In this document: positions 17,360-25,804 of the stretch, piece by piece
Layout: each line of letters starts with the position of its first letter
Position numbering within the stretch: position 1 is the first letter of the stretch
Assembly (NCBI GenBank): GCA_937907395.1
Contig: CALCII010000016.1
Location: forward strand, 193,596 to 257,595
Length of the DNA: 64,000 nucleotides
From: an uncultured Chitinophagaceae bacterium
GTDB lineage: Bacteria > Bacteroidota > Bacteroidia > Chitinophagales > Chitinophagaceae
Direction of reading: 5' to 3'
The notes under the pieces: generated by a model
The model's database searches: none
Seen by the model: only the letters and a program-made list of their open reading frames with translations
What the model was told of the DNA's origin: nothing
Program-made: the position numbers and the translations under genes

Positions 17360-19866
17360 GCAGTGGCCGACTTACCCTTTTTCCACTCGATAAACAATCC
17401 GCCTGCCACCAATACATAAACCAGTAATGTGCTGATCAGCATGATCAGGTTGCCGGTTTTGTAAGAAGAAGGCTCAAAACGGAATTCAACACGGTGTTGC
17501 CCCGCAGGAACTGCAATTCCTCTTAACGCATAGTCTGTTTTTACATAATCTGTTTTCTTTCCATCGATGAATGCATTCCATCCGGCAGAATAATAGATCT
17601 CACTTAATACGGCAAACTGTGGTGTTTTGGAAAATGCGTTGTATAAAATCACATCATTTTTATTTTCCACCAACTGGAAAGAAGCCGTTGAATCATAAAC
17701 AGGTTGTTCTTTGATAGCTGATTGAAACTTCGTTTGTACAACAGCGGTATCTCTCAGATTGGTGACGTCTAATGCACTCATTTCTTCTTTGCCATCTTTC
17801 ACAAATTTGATTCCTTTCACCAACCAGCAAGGGCCAAAGGCACCGGGGTTCACCTGTGCAACGGGATTACCTGTTTGCGGGTCTGGCACAATCACATATT
17901 TTGTGTTGAGCATATTTAATACCTGCATGTTGTTTTTGGCAATCTGGTTTTCAATCAGGTCCTGGTAAATCTGCAATTTGGCCGGATGATATCCTCCAAT
18001 TGAATTATGATGATAGGATGTGGTTGATTCGTTAAAAGGGTCGGAGGTTTGATTCAATACACGATAGTACCCTTTATCCTGTTTGATCTGCTGATCGGCC
18101 GCAGTCATAGTAAAGGAGTTATCATATTCTGTGCCATCAACAAAATTGTTGTCGTTCAGATAACGTTTCCCAACAGATAACAGATCAAAGGAGGTAAGCA
18201 CCAGTAAAAGTATCATTGCAGGAATTGCTGGTAATTTCTTTTTGGCAACAAACCACAGAACGGCAAATGCCAAACCAATGAGCACAATGCTTCTTGCCAT
18301 GTCGCCTGCATATAATGATTTGCGATCGGCTTGTATAGCAGAGATGAAGCCTTTACCAAAAGTTTCAGCCTGTTGCTGCATTTCAGCTGTAGGTTGTTGT
18401 CCTTTCGCTGCCTGTTGCAACATTGCGCTGGCCATGTTTTCTTTGATGTTTTTATCATTTGGAGAAACATAGTCAAAGCTGAAATAAAGCATTACCAGCA
18501 CGGCTACCAACGCTGCTGCTGCAATGCCTGTTTTCCTGATCGCTTTCTGAATGAGATCATCAGATAATTTAGCGCTGATCAAACGATTGGCTGCCAGCAC
18601 GGCCAGCACTACAAATGTTAATTGCGGCATAAACAATCCCATGGAAGGTGCACGGAATTTTTTATATAAGGGCAGATAGTCGAACAGTAAATAGTTAATG
18701 GCAGATAAATTATTACCCCAGGAAAGGATGATGCCAAATAATCCTGCAGCCAGTAAACTCCATTTCATCCAACCTTTTTCGGTGAAGAGGGAGAGCAGTA
18801 ATAATAAAATTATCACGGCACCCATGTAAACGGGACCTGATGTGGGTTGTTGTTTGCCCCAATAGGAAATGCCATTGGCAAATTGCAGGGCCTGGTCTTC
18901 TGGATAACCTACTTCCTGCAGTTTATCTGCAAACTGAGACGATTTGTATTCACGGCCGCCATTACTTCCTCCAAATATGCCTGGTACAACAGTGGTGAAT
19001 GTTTCAGCAATTCCCACACTGTATTTAAAGGCATAATCTTTATCCAATCCACCGGAAGTAGTGTTCTTATCTTTTTCGTTTTTCAATTCACTCACACCAC
19101 CCCGCATTGATTCCTTCGAGTATTCGTAGGTCGTTAGTGTATTGTGAGCGTTGGTGCCAAGTCCCAGTACACCAATAATGGCAGCTAATCCTAGCGCTAT
19201 AGCAACGGCTTTGAAATCTTTTTCTTTGGCGGCTTCAATGATATATCCAAGGGTCAGGAAACCGGCAATCAATAATGTATAATAAACAATCTGCAGGTGA
19301 CCGGTACTGATCTGCAGTGAAAAACCGGCAGCCAGTAATGCAATACCCCAGCCCCAGTTTTTACGGAAGAGCAAAACAAACCCGGCAATTACCAATGGTG
19401 CATAGCCAATAGCCAGCATTTTGGTATCATGGCCCACAGAAACAATAATGGGGTTATAAGTTGCGTATGCATAAGATAAACCTCCGGCTATTGCCAGCCA
19501 GGGATTCACGCCCAGCACAATGCAGAGTAAGTAAAATGAAAGGCTGGCGAGGAAAAAGAAATTAATAGGTTTTGGTAAACCGAATGTGAAAGGATAGGAG
19601 AGCCATTGAGTGGAAACAGGGTAATCCTGGTCCATCGCAATCTGGTATGCAGGCATACCGCTGAACATACTGTTGGTCCACAAAGGGAAGCGTCCGTATT
19701 TTTCCTTGTATTCAAAACTCTGTTGAGCCATCCCTTTCCAGCCAAGGTTGTCGTGCTGATTCACTACTTTACCTTCCAGTGCTGGTTTGCAATAAATCAC
19801 AGAAACCAATAAGAAAATGAGGATGGCAATACCGTGCGGCAATAGTTTTTTGAAGTCGATCTTCAT
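17356..19866 (-). CDS. YfhO family polytopic membrane protein
   Basis: An 836-residue protein with a long membrane region of about twelve to fourteen helices and a soluble segment before the final helix. The segment MAQQSFEYKEKYGRFPLW, the NSMFSGMPAYQI motif and FRAPSMGLFMPQL are typical of the YfhO family, relatives of GT-C glycosyltransferases (in Bacillus, YfhO glycosylates lipoteichoic acid). I chose ATG 19866 (MKIDFKKLLPHG) because the 20 residues before it are not hydrophobic and not family-like. The stop overlaps the GT4 start by 4 bases. Substrate here is unknown; a role in cell-surface glycan modification is inferred. Confidence 0.85.
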   Translation of the reverse strand: MKIDFKKLLPHGIAILIFLLVSVIYCKPALEGKVVNQHDNLGWKGMAQQSFEYKEKYGRFPLWTNSMFSGMPAYQIAMDQDYPVSTQWLSYPFTFGLPKPINFFFLASLSFYLLCIVLGVNPWLAIAGGLSYAYATYNPIIVSVGHDTKMLAIGYAPLVIAGFVLLFRKNWGWGIALLAAGFSLQISTGHLQIVYYTLLIAGFLTLGYIIEAAKEKDFKAVAIALGLAAIIGVLGLGTNAHNTLTTYEYSKESMRGGVSELKNEKDKNTTSGGLDKDYAFKYSVGIAETFTTVVPGIFGGSNGGREYKSSQFADKLQEVGYPEDQALQFANGISYWGKQQPTSGPVYMGAVIILLLLLSLFTEKGWMKWSLLAAGLFGIILSWGNNLSAINYLLFDYLPLYKKFRAPSMGLFMPQLTFVVLAVLAANRLISAKLSDDLIQKAIRKTGIAAAALVAVLVMLYFSFDYVSPNDKNIKENMASAMLQQAAKGQQPTAEMQQQAETFGKGFISAIQADRKSLYAGDMARSIVLIGLAFAVLWFVAKKKLPAIPAMILLLVLTSFDLLSVGKRYLNDNNFVDGTEYDNSFTMTAADQQIKQDKGYYRVLNQTSDPFNESTTSYHHNSIGGYHPAKLQIYQDLIENQIAKNNMQVLNMLNTKYVIVPDPQTGNPVAQVNPGAFGPCWLVKGIKFVKDGKEEMSALDVTNLRDTAVVQTKFQSAIKEQPVYDSTASFQLVENKNDVILYNAFSKTPQFAVLSEIYYSAGWNAFIDGKKTDYVKTDYALRGIAVPAGQHRVEFRFEPSSYKTGNLIMLISTLLVYVLVAGGLFIEWKKGKSATA

Positions 19867-19937
19867 GTGCGGAATTTTTTCAGATTCAATGGGCAAAATA
19901 ATGGTATTTTGGGGTAACGAGTACATTTTTAACGCTT

Positions 19938-20219
19938 ATGAAGGCTTTTCTTTTTTTGTCGAGGGTGGGCTTTCTCCTCAACCTGCTATTCCTGGTTTGT
20001 TTGGCGCTTCGGTTATTCCCTGCCGAACTTTTACCGCAGTCAATCGTTTCTTTTCTGTTAGTTGGCGGATGGCTGCTTTCGTTTTTTGTAAATGCTGTAT
20101 TACAAACCCTGTTGTTGGTTTTGTACCTGAAAGGTGAGAGGCAGTTTCAAATGCCGGCAATTCTTGTTTTTAATTTATTCATTCTGATTTTTCAATTTGT
20201 TTATTTCTTTTTGTTATGA
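19938..20219 (+). CDS. Small membrane protein of unknown function
   Basis: A 93-residue protein made of three hydrophobic helices with almost no soluble part. No family is recognised. I consider it real because its stop overlaps the start of the queuosine-precursor transporter gene (ATGA), its start lies 71 bases from the divergent YfhO gene, and no better reading covers this interval. It may be an accessory subunit or simply a conserved small membrane protein. Confidence 0.6.
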   Translation: MKAFLFLSRVGFLLNLLFLVCLALRLFPAELLPQSIVSFLLVGGWLLSFFVNAVLQTLLLVLYLKGERQFQMPAILVFNLFILIFQFVYFFLL

Positions 20220-21016
20220 TACACCAGATCATGAAAGATAAACCCACCCGTTTATTCCTGATTCTCGGCGGGTTTTTTATTGCCAACGCCCTGATAGCCG
20301 AAATCATTGGCGTAAAAATATTTTCACTGGAAAAAACACTGGGATCTGATCCACTCAGCATTCATTTGCTGGGAAACGATTTGTCGGTCAATCTAACTGC
20401 CGGTGTTTTGTTATGGCCGGTGGTGTTTATTATGACAGATATTATCAATGAATACTTCGGTATGAAAGGAGTACGTTTTCTGTCCTATCTCACTGCTGCA
20501 TTAATTGCGTTTGCCTTTCTCATTTTTCAATTGGCCATGCACCTGGTACCGGCCGATTTTTTTGTTACCAGTAAACAAGGAAGTGGTGTGCCTGATATGG
20601 AAAAAGCCTACAACAGTGTATTGGGACAAGGCGGATTTATCATCATTGGTTCACTAACGGCTTTTATACTGGGACAGTTAGTAGACGTTTTTGTTTTTCA
20701 TCGCATCAAGAAAGTGACCGGAGAAAAAAGTATCTGGCTGCGTGCAACAGGTTCCACTTTGATTTCACAGTTCATCGATAGTTTTGTGGTTCTGTTTATT
20801 GCCTTTTATATTGGCACAAGGGTGAACAGGAGCGGAAATGATTTTGTATGGCCTTTTAATCTGTTCCTGGCAGTTGGAATAGTGAATTACATTTATAAAT
20901 TCATTGTTGCGATTGCATTAACACCTGTCATTTACCTCGTTCACAACTGGATTGAACGTTACCTCGGACATGAACGGGCGGCAGAAATGAAAAAAGCCGC
21001 TATGTCAGATGAATAG
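20216..21016 (+). CDS. Queuosine precursor transporter (YhhQ/VUT family)
   Basis: A 266-residue integral membrane protein of the COG1738/YhhQ family, which imports queuosine precursors such as preQ0 or queuine for tRNA modification. Family features are the N-terminal helix GGFFIANALIAEIIGVKIF, the VFIMTDIINEYFG segment with conserved acidic residues, GSLTAFILGQLVDVFVFHRI and STLISQFIDSFVVLFIAFY. Translation is coupled to the small membrane protein upstream (ATGA overlap). The last 12 bases overlap the convergent Nudix gene. Confidence 0.88.
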   Translation: MIHQIMKDKPTRLFLILGGFFIANALIAEIIGVKIFSLEKTLGSDPLSIHLLGNDLSVNLTAGVLLWPVVFIMTDIINEYFGMKGVRFLSYLTAALIAFAFLIFQLAMHLVPADFFVTSKQGSGVPDMEKAYNSVLGQGGFIIIGSLTAFILGQLVDVFVFHRIKKVTGEKSIWLRATGSTLISQFIDSFVVLFIAFYIGTRVNRSGNDFVWPFNLFLAVGIVNYIYKFIVAIALTPVIYLVHNWIERYLGHERAAEMKKAAMSDE

Positions 21017-21466
21017 CTGGGTTGTTTTGATCAGCCGGGCTACAATTTTATCGATGGGAAGAGATACTACTTCATCTGAAAAATCCTCCCAATCAATCAA
21101 ACGGAATGATTCGGCAGTGCCGTTTGGATCGGCTATTTGTTCCGGTGCAAAATCAAAGGGCTTTGTTTTGAACGGTACACGAAAGGCTTCCATTGGTTTT
21201 GCAAAATAGTATATGGAAATAATCTGGTGTGCCGGGTTGAAAGCACTCATCTGGAAATAATCTGTCGTATAAATATGGTTGCCAACTTCCACATCTAAAT
21301 CCATTTCTTCTTTGAATTCACGTTTCAGGCAATCACGTGTTCCTTCACCAAATTCTAATCCGCCTCCCGGAAATTTGGTGAAATAATTTCCACGTATATA
21401 TTCATCACTCACCACTACTTTCTTTTCATCTGTAATGAGTAAACCGTAAACCCTGATGTTAAACAT
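21005..21466 (-). CDS. Nudix hydrolase
   Basis: A 153-residue Nudix protein. The Nudix box is complete (GGGLEFGEG, then CLKREFKEEMDLDV), so nucleoside diphosphate-linked substrate hydrolysis is expected; the true substrate cannot be inferred. It lies two bases downstream of the CorA gene and ends a leftward operon that begins with the nucleoside phosphorylase at 24670. The 3' end overlaps the convergent transporter gene by 12 bases. Confidence 0.88.
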   Translation of the reverse strand: MFNIRVYGLLITDEKKVVVSDEYIRGNYFTKFPGGGLEFGEGTRDCLKREFKEEMDLDVEVGNHIYTTDYFQMSAFNPAHQIISIYYFAKPMEAFRVPFKTKPFDFAPEQIADPNGTAESFRLIDWEDFSDEVVSLPIDKIVARLIKTTQLFI

Positions 21467-21468
21467 GA

Positions 21469-22407
21469 CTAAAAGAGTTTTTTACGCATGAAATAAGCGC
21501 CAATTAATAGCGATAGCCCCAATGATATTAATATCGGGAAATAAAAGGCAGCGGTGGAATGCTGGCCCGGCAATGGTACGTTCATACCGTAAATACTGGC
21601 TACCAATGTTGGTAATTGCAGCATGATGGTAATAGACGTTAAACGTTTCATTACCTGGTTCTGATTATTGCTGATGACGCTGGCAAAAGCATCCAGTGTG
21701 GAACTTAAGATGTTGGTGTAAATGTTTGCCATTTCAAGGGCCTGGCTGGTATCTACAATTAAATCCTGCAGAATTTCATCTTCTTCCTCATTCAGCCCCA
21801 GGAAATTGGTACGTTGTAATTTCATCAGCAACATTTCATTGCTGCGAAGAGCAGTTACAAAATACACCAGGCTTTTCTGGATACGCATAAGATCAAGCAG
21901 TTCTTCGTTCCTGCTGGCATCATACAGTTTTTGTTCCAGTGTGTTGCGCTGATGATTGATTTCCTTCAGGTATTCAATATAGGTTTGAACAATCTTTTCA
22001 AATATTTTCAATACCATCATATTCCGTTTATCGGGATGGCGGTTCTGAAATGTATTCAGGAATTTTTTAATAGCGCCGTTATCGAATGAATTTACAGTTA
22101 CAATCTGGTTGTGAGTGAGAATGATACAGATAGGAATGGTAATGAAAAATGCATCACTGTCATTAAAAGAGTTATTTTCGGTAGGTGTTTTAATAACAAT
22201 GAGTTTCACATTGTCTTCCAGCTCGTAGCGGCTGCGTTCATCAATATCCAATGAATCGGAAAGAAAATCAATGGGGATGTTCAGCTCTTCTGAAACTTCA
22301 TGGAATTCTTCCTGTTTTAAAGGAGGAACAATATTGATCCATGCCCCGGTTTCGGGCTTTTCAATTTCGAGTGTTTGTCCGTCAACGTTTTTAAAATATT
22401 GCAGCAT
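21469..22407 (-). CDS. corA: CorA family magnesium/divalent cation transporter
   Basis: A 312-residue protein with a long soluble alpha-helical domain and two C-terminal membrane helices. The selectivity-loop motif GMN is present as SIYGMNVPLPGQ at the end of the first helix (about residue 275), which is diagnostic for CorA. The protein would form a pentameric channel in the inner membrane. Located in the leftward operon between the DinB-like gene (42 bases upstream) and the Nudix gene (2 bases downstream). Confidence 0.93.
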   Translation of the reverse strand: MLQYFKNVDGQTLEIEKPETGAWINIVPPLKQEEFHEVSEELNIPIDFLSDSLDIDERSRYELEDNVKLIVIKTPTENNSFNDSDAFFITIPICIILTHNQIVTVNSFDNGAIKKFLNTFQNRHPDKRNMMVLKIFEKIVQTYIEYLKEINHQRNTLEQKLYDASRNEELLDLMRIQKSLVYFVTALRSNEMLLMKLQRTNFLGLNEEEDEILQDLIVDTSQALEMANIYTNILSSTLDAFASVISNNQNQVMKRLTSITIMLQLPTLVASIYGMNVPLPGQHSTAAFYFPILISLGLSLLIGAYFMRKKLF

Positions 22408-22449
22408 GGTGTGCCAAAGGTAATACCAATACTGTCAACTGAAAGAAAA

Positions 22450-23004
22450 TTAATAGGCTTCACTATTGCGTTGGCGTAATGTGCGGAAGTGGTGCCAGCA
22501 ATGGAAAATATTAAAATACATGAGTTCACGGGCTGTAATATTTCCCAGAACAGGGTGGGGGAACTGGTACTTATCAAAATGGTGATCTTCCCAGTAATAC
22601 TTGATTTCGTTCATGTAGCGTTCAACCGTTTGGGCAAAATGATCAAGTACTTTTTCTTTATTTGTTTTACTGGTATCCAGTACCGGAATATACGGTTTGC
22701 TGGCCTTGGCTCCATCGTCCAGTTTCTGGTTATACTGCTCCATTAATTCTTCATACGGGAGCGATGCATGTGTAGGTTTGCCAAAACGAAAATGGAGCAA
22801 GATTTTAGGGATAAAGAGTGCCTTCCAGCTTTTATAAAAGGATAAACGCAAATGGTCAATATTTTCTGCAGCCGACCATTTTCCGTTTGAATGGAAGAAA
22901 TGTTCATCTTTCATTCCGTTACAAATACGCATAATTTCTTCAACAATTGATTCGGTGCTGCTGATGATATGAAATTTGTTCAGATGGTAGTCCTTTGCAG
23001 GCAT
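22450..23004 (-). CDS. DinB family protein
   Basis: A 184-residue four-helix-bundle protein of the DinB/YfiT superfamily. Metal-ligand candidates are the histidines in AAENIDHLRLS (near residue 48) and in NIFHCWHHFRTL near the C-terminus, matching the three-histidine pattern of the superfamily. Members include thiol-transferases and many uncharacterised proteins; no specific reaction can be assigned. Eleven bases separate it from dapF upstream, so it belongs to the same leftward operon. Confidence 0.82.
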   Translation of the reverse strand: MPAKDYHLNKFHIISSTESIVEEIMRICNGMKDEHFFHSNGKWSAAENIDHLRLSFYKSWKALFIPKILLHFRFGKPTHASLPYEELMEQYNQKLDDGAKASKPYIPVLDTSKTNKEKVLDHFAQTVERYMNEIKYYWEDHHFDKYQFPHPVLGNITARELMYFNIFHCWHHFRTLRQRNSEAY

Positions 23005-23015
23005 AGGTTACAAAT

Positions 23016-23798
23016 TTAAATGTTTAGGTCTATGGATCCGTTAAACACAAATGTGGCTGGTCCACATAGCCAAATATGATCAAAAGATGAATCGCTGTTG
23101 CGGTGTAATTTAACTGATAGTTTTCCGCCTGGTGTTTGAACAGCGATTTCCTGTTCCGTTTTATTTACATCAGCTGTTGATAAAGCTGCTGCTGTTACGC
23201 CGGTACCGCAGGAATAGGTTTCGTCTTCCACGCCTCTTTCGTAGGTTCTTACTTTTAAACCTTCTGATAGTACCTGTACAAAATTAACATTGATTCCTTC
23301 TTTAGAGAAACGTTCGCTGTACCTGATTTTTTTTCCTTCTGCAAATGCATCTACTGCATCCACATTGTTCACCCATTGAATATAATGCGGCGACCCTGTA
23401 TTCAATACACAGTAATCAGATCCACGTTCTACCTCCAGCACATCCTGCATCTTCAGCTCTACAATTCCATCTGCCCGCACAATGGCATCATGTTCTCCGT
23501 CTACTGCAATAAACTTTGTTTTATCTGCAATGAGACCGATCTGTTTTGCAAATGCAACAAGACAACGGCCTCCATTACCACACATAGAACTTTCGCCACC
23601 ATCTGCATTGTAATATACCATTTCAAAGTCATAACCATCTTTCAACTGTAGTAACATCAGCCCATCGGCACCAATACCAAAGCGCCTGTTGCACAAAAAA
23701 GCAACCTGTTCTTTTGTGAATGAGTAGCGGCGATCCCTGTTGTCGAGTATGACAAAATCGTTGCCCGTTCCCTGGTATTTAAAGAAATCAATTCTCAT
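23016..23798 (-). CDS. dapF: Diaminopimelate epimerase
   Basis: Interconverts LL- and meso-diaminopimelate for lysine and peptidoglycan synthesis. Both catalytic cysteines are visible: SSMCGNGGRCL near residue 73 and DETYSCGTGVTAAAL near residue 200. The N-terminus FFKYQGTGNDFVILDNR is typical, and 260 residues is normal. Its start overlaps the stop of the upstream nucleoside phosphorylase gene by 4 bases (ATGA), so the two are translationally coupled. Confidence 0.96.
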   Translation of the reverse strand: MRIDFFKYQGTGNDFVILDNRDRRYSFTKEQVAFLCNRRFGIGADGLMLLQLKDGYDFEMVYYNADGGESSMCGNGGRCLVAFAKQIGLIADKTKFIAVDGEHDAIVRADGIVELKMQDVLEVERGSDYCVLNTGSPHYIQWVNNVDAVDAFAEGKKIRYSERFSKEGINVNFVQVLSEGLKVRTYERGVEDETYSCGTGVTAAALSTADVNKTEQEIAVQTPGGKLSVKLHRNSDSSFDHIWLCGPATFVFNGSIDLNI

Positions 23799-24670
23799 AT
23801 TGTTGCAAGAATCTCCAATGAGTTCTTGATGAGGTTGCGCACAGCCGCTAAGGAATCCTTACTGAATTCTTTGCGGATTCTGTTGGCAACAATGGCATTC
23901 AATGCAAGACACTGATGCCCCAGGATTTTACCCATACCATAAATAGCAGAGGTTTCCATTTCAAAGTTACTAATGCGGTGCGGACCGAATCGGAAACTGG
24001 TAAGATGATCAATGAGATTTGGGTTCTTTAAGCCCATACGTAGTACACGTCCCTGCGGACCATAAAAGCCCGGACAGGTAACCGTAATCCCTTGATGGTA
24101 ACCGGTTGCAAAATGTTTCAGAACGCTGGCTCCTGCACCTGCAATATAGGGGGCAGACAGATGATTCTGGAGTTGTGTATGTGTTACAAAAGCCTGGAGG
24201 AGCTGACGTTCCTCTTCATTGTTTTCGTATCGGTAAAAATGAAGCAGGTTGTCGATTCCTAAACCATGAGTGGATGCCACAAAACTGTCCACAGGGATTT
24301 CGGCCTGTAAACTGCCCGATGTTCCCATCCTTACAATCTGAAGCGAGGTGAGGTTGGGCTTAATGGTTCTTGACTCGAAATCAATATTTACAAGGGCGTC
24401 CAGTTCATTGATAACAATGTCAATATTATCCGGACCAATTCCCGTTGAAACACAGGAAATCCGTTTGTTTCCTATATAACCGGTATGAGTGATGAATTCT
24501 CTGTGTTGCAGCTTGAATTCGATCTTGTCGAAGTGTTTGGACACTTCCTGTACACGGTCGGGGTCGCCAACAGTGATAACCGTTTGTGCAATTTCTTCCG
24601 GACGAACGTCCAGGTGGTAAACAGCACCCCGGCTGTTAATAATTAATTCTGACTCAGCAATTCGTTGCAT
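23795..24670 (-). CDS. Nucleoside phosphorylase (uridine phosphorylase-like)
   Basis: A 291-residue PNP/UDP-family enzyme that would cleave a nucleoside with phosphate. Family features: VITVGDPDRVQEVSKHFD near the N-terminus, STGIGPDNIDIVINEL, IVRMGTSGSLQAEIPV and the substrate-binding SNFEMETSAIYGMG (Glu-Met-Glu) near residue 225. The start at ATG 24670 (MQRIAES) is chosen because a longer reading to 24916 runs through the antisense of the tRNA-Cys gene and repeats. First gene of the leftward operon with dapF. Whether it acts on uridine or on another nucleoside is not certain. Confidence 0.88.
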   Translation of the reverse strand: MQRIAESELIINSRGAVYHLDVRPEEIAQTVITVGDPDRVQEVSKHFDKIEFKLQHREFITHTGYIGNKRISCVSTGIGPDNIDIVINELDALVNIDFESRTIKPNLTSLQIVRMGTSGSLQAEIPVDSFVASTHGLGIDNLLHFYRYENNEEERQLLQAFVTHTQLQNHLSAPYIAGAGASVLKHFATGYHQGITVTCPGFYGPQGRVLRMGLKNPNLIDHLTSFRFGPHRISNFEMETSAIYGMGKILGHQCLALNAIVANRIRKEFSKDSLAAVRNLIKNSLEILATI

Positions 24671-24674
24671 AAGG

Positions 24675-24707
24675 TTTGGGTGATTTTGCCCGAATATACT
24701 ACATTTG
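24675..24707 (+). promoter_or_regulatory. Bacteroidota-type promoter for tRNA-Cys
   Basis: TTTG at 24675-24678, 21 bases, then TACATTTG at 24700-24707, an exact match to the TTTG / TAnnTTTG consensus. Transcription would begin near 24714 and run through two palindromic repeats into the tRNA-Cys gene at 24822. Confidence 0.6.
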
Positions 24708-24734
24708 CACCTCATTTGTGAAGAGAGGGTCCTG

Positions 24735-24805
24735 TGTCCGCCCGAATGAACGGGCGGGTTGGTTGACATAAAAAGGTCTTGTGTCCGCCCGAATGAACGG
24801 GCGGA
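24735..24805. repeat. Two palindromic repeats in the tRNA-Cys leader
   Basis: Two copies (24735-24757 and 24783-24805) of the palindrome TCCGCCCG-AATGAA-CGGGCGGA or a near-variant, each preceded by a GGTC(C/T)TGTG stretch that copies the start of the tRNA. The same palindrome recurs at 25018-25040 and 25218-25240. Confidence 0.8.
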
Positions 24806-24821
24806 TAGGCAGACATAAAAA

Positions 24822-24892
24822 GGTCCTGTGGCCGAGTGGCTAGGCAGAGCTCTGCAAAAGCTCCTACAGCGGTTCGAATCCGCTCGGGACCT
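24822..24892 (+). tRNA. tRNA-Cys (GCA)
   Basis: Complete cloverleaf of 71 bases: acceptor arms GGTCCTG and CGGGACC (one T-G pair), D-arm with GCCGAGTGGC, anticodon stem GAGCT/AGCTC with loop CTGCAAA (anticodon GCA), and T-arm AGCGG-TTCGAAT-CCGCT. The CCA end is not encoded. It is followed directly by a terminator. From 24841 onward it is part of an exactly repeated 200-bp unit, but only this copy keeps a normal D-arm. Confidence 0.95.
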
Positions 24893-24896
24893 CAAG

Positions 24897-24927
24897 AAAA
24901 AGCGGTGAAACTTCACACGCTTTTTTT
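24897..24927 (+). terminator. tRNA-Cys terminator
   Basis: Hairpin AAAAAGCG-GTGAA-AC-TTCAC-A-CGCTTTTT with one bulged A and seven T, starting five bases after the tRNA. An identical copy lies at 25097-25127 within the duplicated unit. Confidence 0.85.
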
Positions 24928-25009
24928 GTTAGAAGTTATTTGAAAGAGGTGTTGACGTTTTGAACCGAAGATTCTTCCATGATTATTTCAAGCTGGCAGA
25001 CATAAAAAA

Positions 25010-25092
25010 GGTACTGTGTCCGCCCGAATGAACGGGCGGATAGGCAGAGCTCTGCAAAAGCTCCTACAGCGGTTCGAATCCGCTCGGGACCT
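25010..25092 (+). pseudogene. tRNA-Cys copy 2, D-arm replaced by palindrome
   Basis: Anticodon arm, T-arm and 3' acceptor strand are identical to the tRNA-Cys at 24822, but the D-arm sequence is replaced by the palindrome at 25018-25040, and the 5' strand GGTACTG gives one mismatch with CGGGACC. It is unlikely to be a functional elongator tRNA. Confidence 0.8.
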
Positions 25093-25209
25093 CAAGAAAA
25101 AGCGGTGAAACTTCACACGCTTTTTTTGTTAGAAGTTATTTGAAAGAGGTGTTGACGTTTTGAACCGAAGATTCTTCCATGATTATTTCAAGCTGGCAGA
25201 CATAAAAAA

Positions 25210-25306
25210 GGTACTGTGTCCGCCCGAATGAACGGGCGGATAGGCAGAGCTCTGCAAAAGCTCCTACAGCGGTTCGTCCCGATCAAATCGGGACCGCCGG
25301 GTACCT
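25210..25306 (+). pseudogene. tRNA-Cys copy 3, palindromes in both D-arm and T-arm
   Basis: The anticodon arm with GCA is intact. The D-arm carries the palindrome at 25218-25240 and the T-loop carries a second palindrome GTCCCGAT-CAA-ATCGGGAC at 25276-25294. The ends GGTACT and GGGTACC pair at six positions, which suggests that this copy derives from a separate tRNA-Cys gene with its own acceptor stem. Confidence 0.75.
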
Positions 25307-25357
25307 CTAAAATTTAAATGCGTTGGAACCTTCCTTCGCTTTTTCTGTTTCCATACT

Positions 25358-25756
25358 ATGCGTTATTCAAATTATATTGGAATTGCAGCCTGCGTGCTCA
25401 TTTTAGTTGCCGCCTACTATCCCTGGATTTATATTCCCAGTATCCAGACAATGGTAACGGGAATGGGAGCTGAGACCAAAACTGTTTTTGGCAAACCAGC
25501 CCTGATGAACCTGTACCTGATGGGTCCGATTGTGATTTTATTCCTCATTCCCAAAGTATGGGCGAAGCGTATCAGTCCCTTTATTGCCGCTATTAATTTT
25601 GCCTGGGCATTGCGTAACTTTTTATTGCTGTCCACCTGCCGTAATGGTGAATGCCCGGTGAAAGAACCCTGGCTCTATATTTATTTTGCAGCTGCTTTTG
25701 TGGTTTTGGTGATGACCTTACTTCCAGAAATGAAATTCAAGAAAGGGGAGGCATAA
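25358..25756 (+). CDS. Small four-helix membrane protein of unknown function
   Basis: A 132-residue protein with hydrophobic helices at about 5-24, 52-68, 75-93 and 105-123. I do not recognise a family. The loop CRNGECPVKEPW carries two cysteines that could form a disulphide or bind metal. It follows the tRNA-Cys repeat region and converges on glnS; the hairpin at 25755-25784 lies directly after its stop. Its reading is free of repeats and has normal codon use for the window, so I accept it as a gene. Confidence 0.65.
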   Translation: MRYSNYIGIAACVLILVAAYYPWIYIPSIQTMVTGMGAETKTVFGKPALMNLYLMGPIVILFLIPKVWAKRISPFIAAINFAWALRNFLLLSTCRNGECPVKEPWLYIYFAAAFVVLVMTLLPEMKFKKGEA

Positions 25757-25784
25757 AAAAACCGGCAGCAAATACTACCGGCTC
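25755..25784 (-). terminator. Terminator of glnS
   Basis: Imperfect hairpin with CCGG cores and flanking AG/CT pairs, followed on the minus strand by seven T. It lies between the convergent small membrane protein and glnS. Confidence 0.6.
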
Positions 25785-25804
25785 TATGGATTTGTTTGTA
25801 AGTG

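Larger units (their letters stand above)
24841..25276 (+). repeat. Exact 200-bp tandem duplication containing the 3' part of tRNA-Cys
   Basis: Bases 24841-25040 and 25041-25240 are identical at all 200 positions on reading, and a third partial unit continues to 25276. Each unit holds the tRNA from the D-loop to the 3' end, the terminator, about 75 bases of unique sequence and a GGTACTGTG stretch ending with the 22-base palindrome. No coding sequence lies within. Confidence 0.95.

Noticed and set aside
24671..24916. 82-residue N-terminal extension of the nucleoside phosphorylase
   Set aside because: It is the antisense of tRNA-Cys and palindromes and has no family similarity.
24735..25276. 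CRISPR-like array at the tRNA-Cys locus
   Set aside because: The repeated unit is 200 bases and identical throughout, including the parts between the palindromes; it is a tandem duplication.
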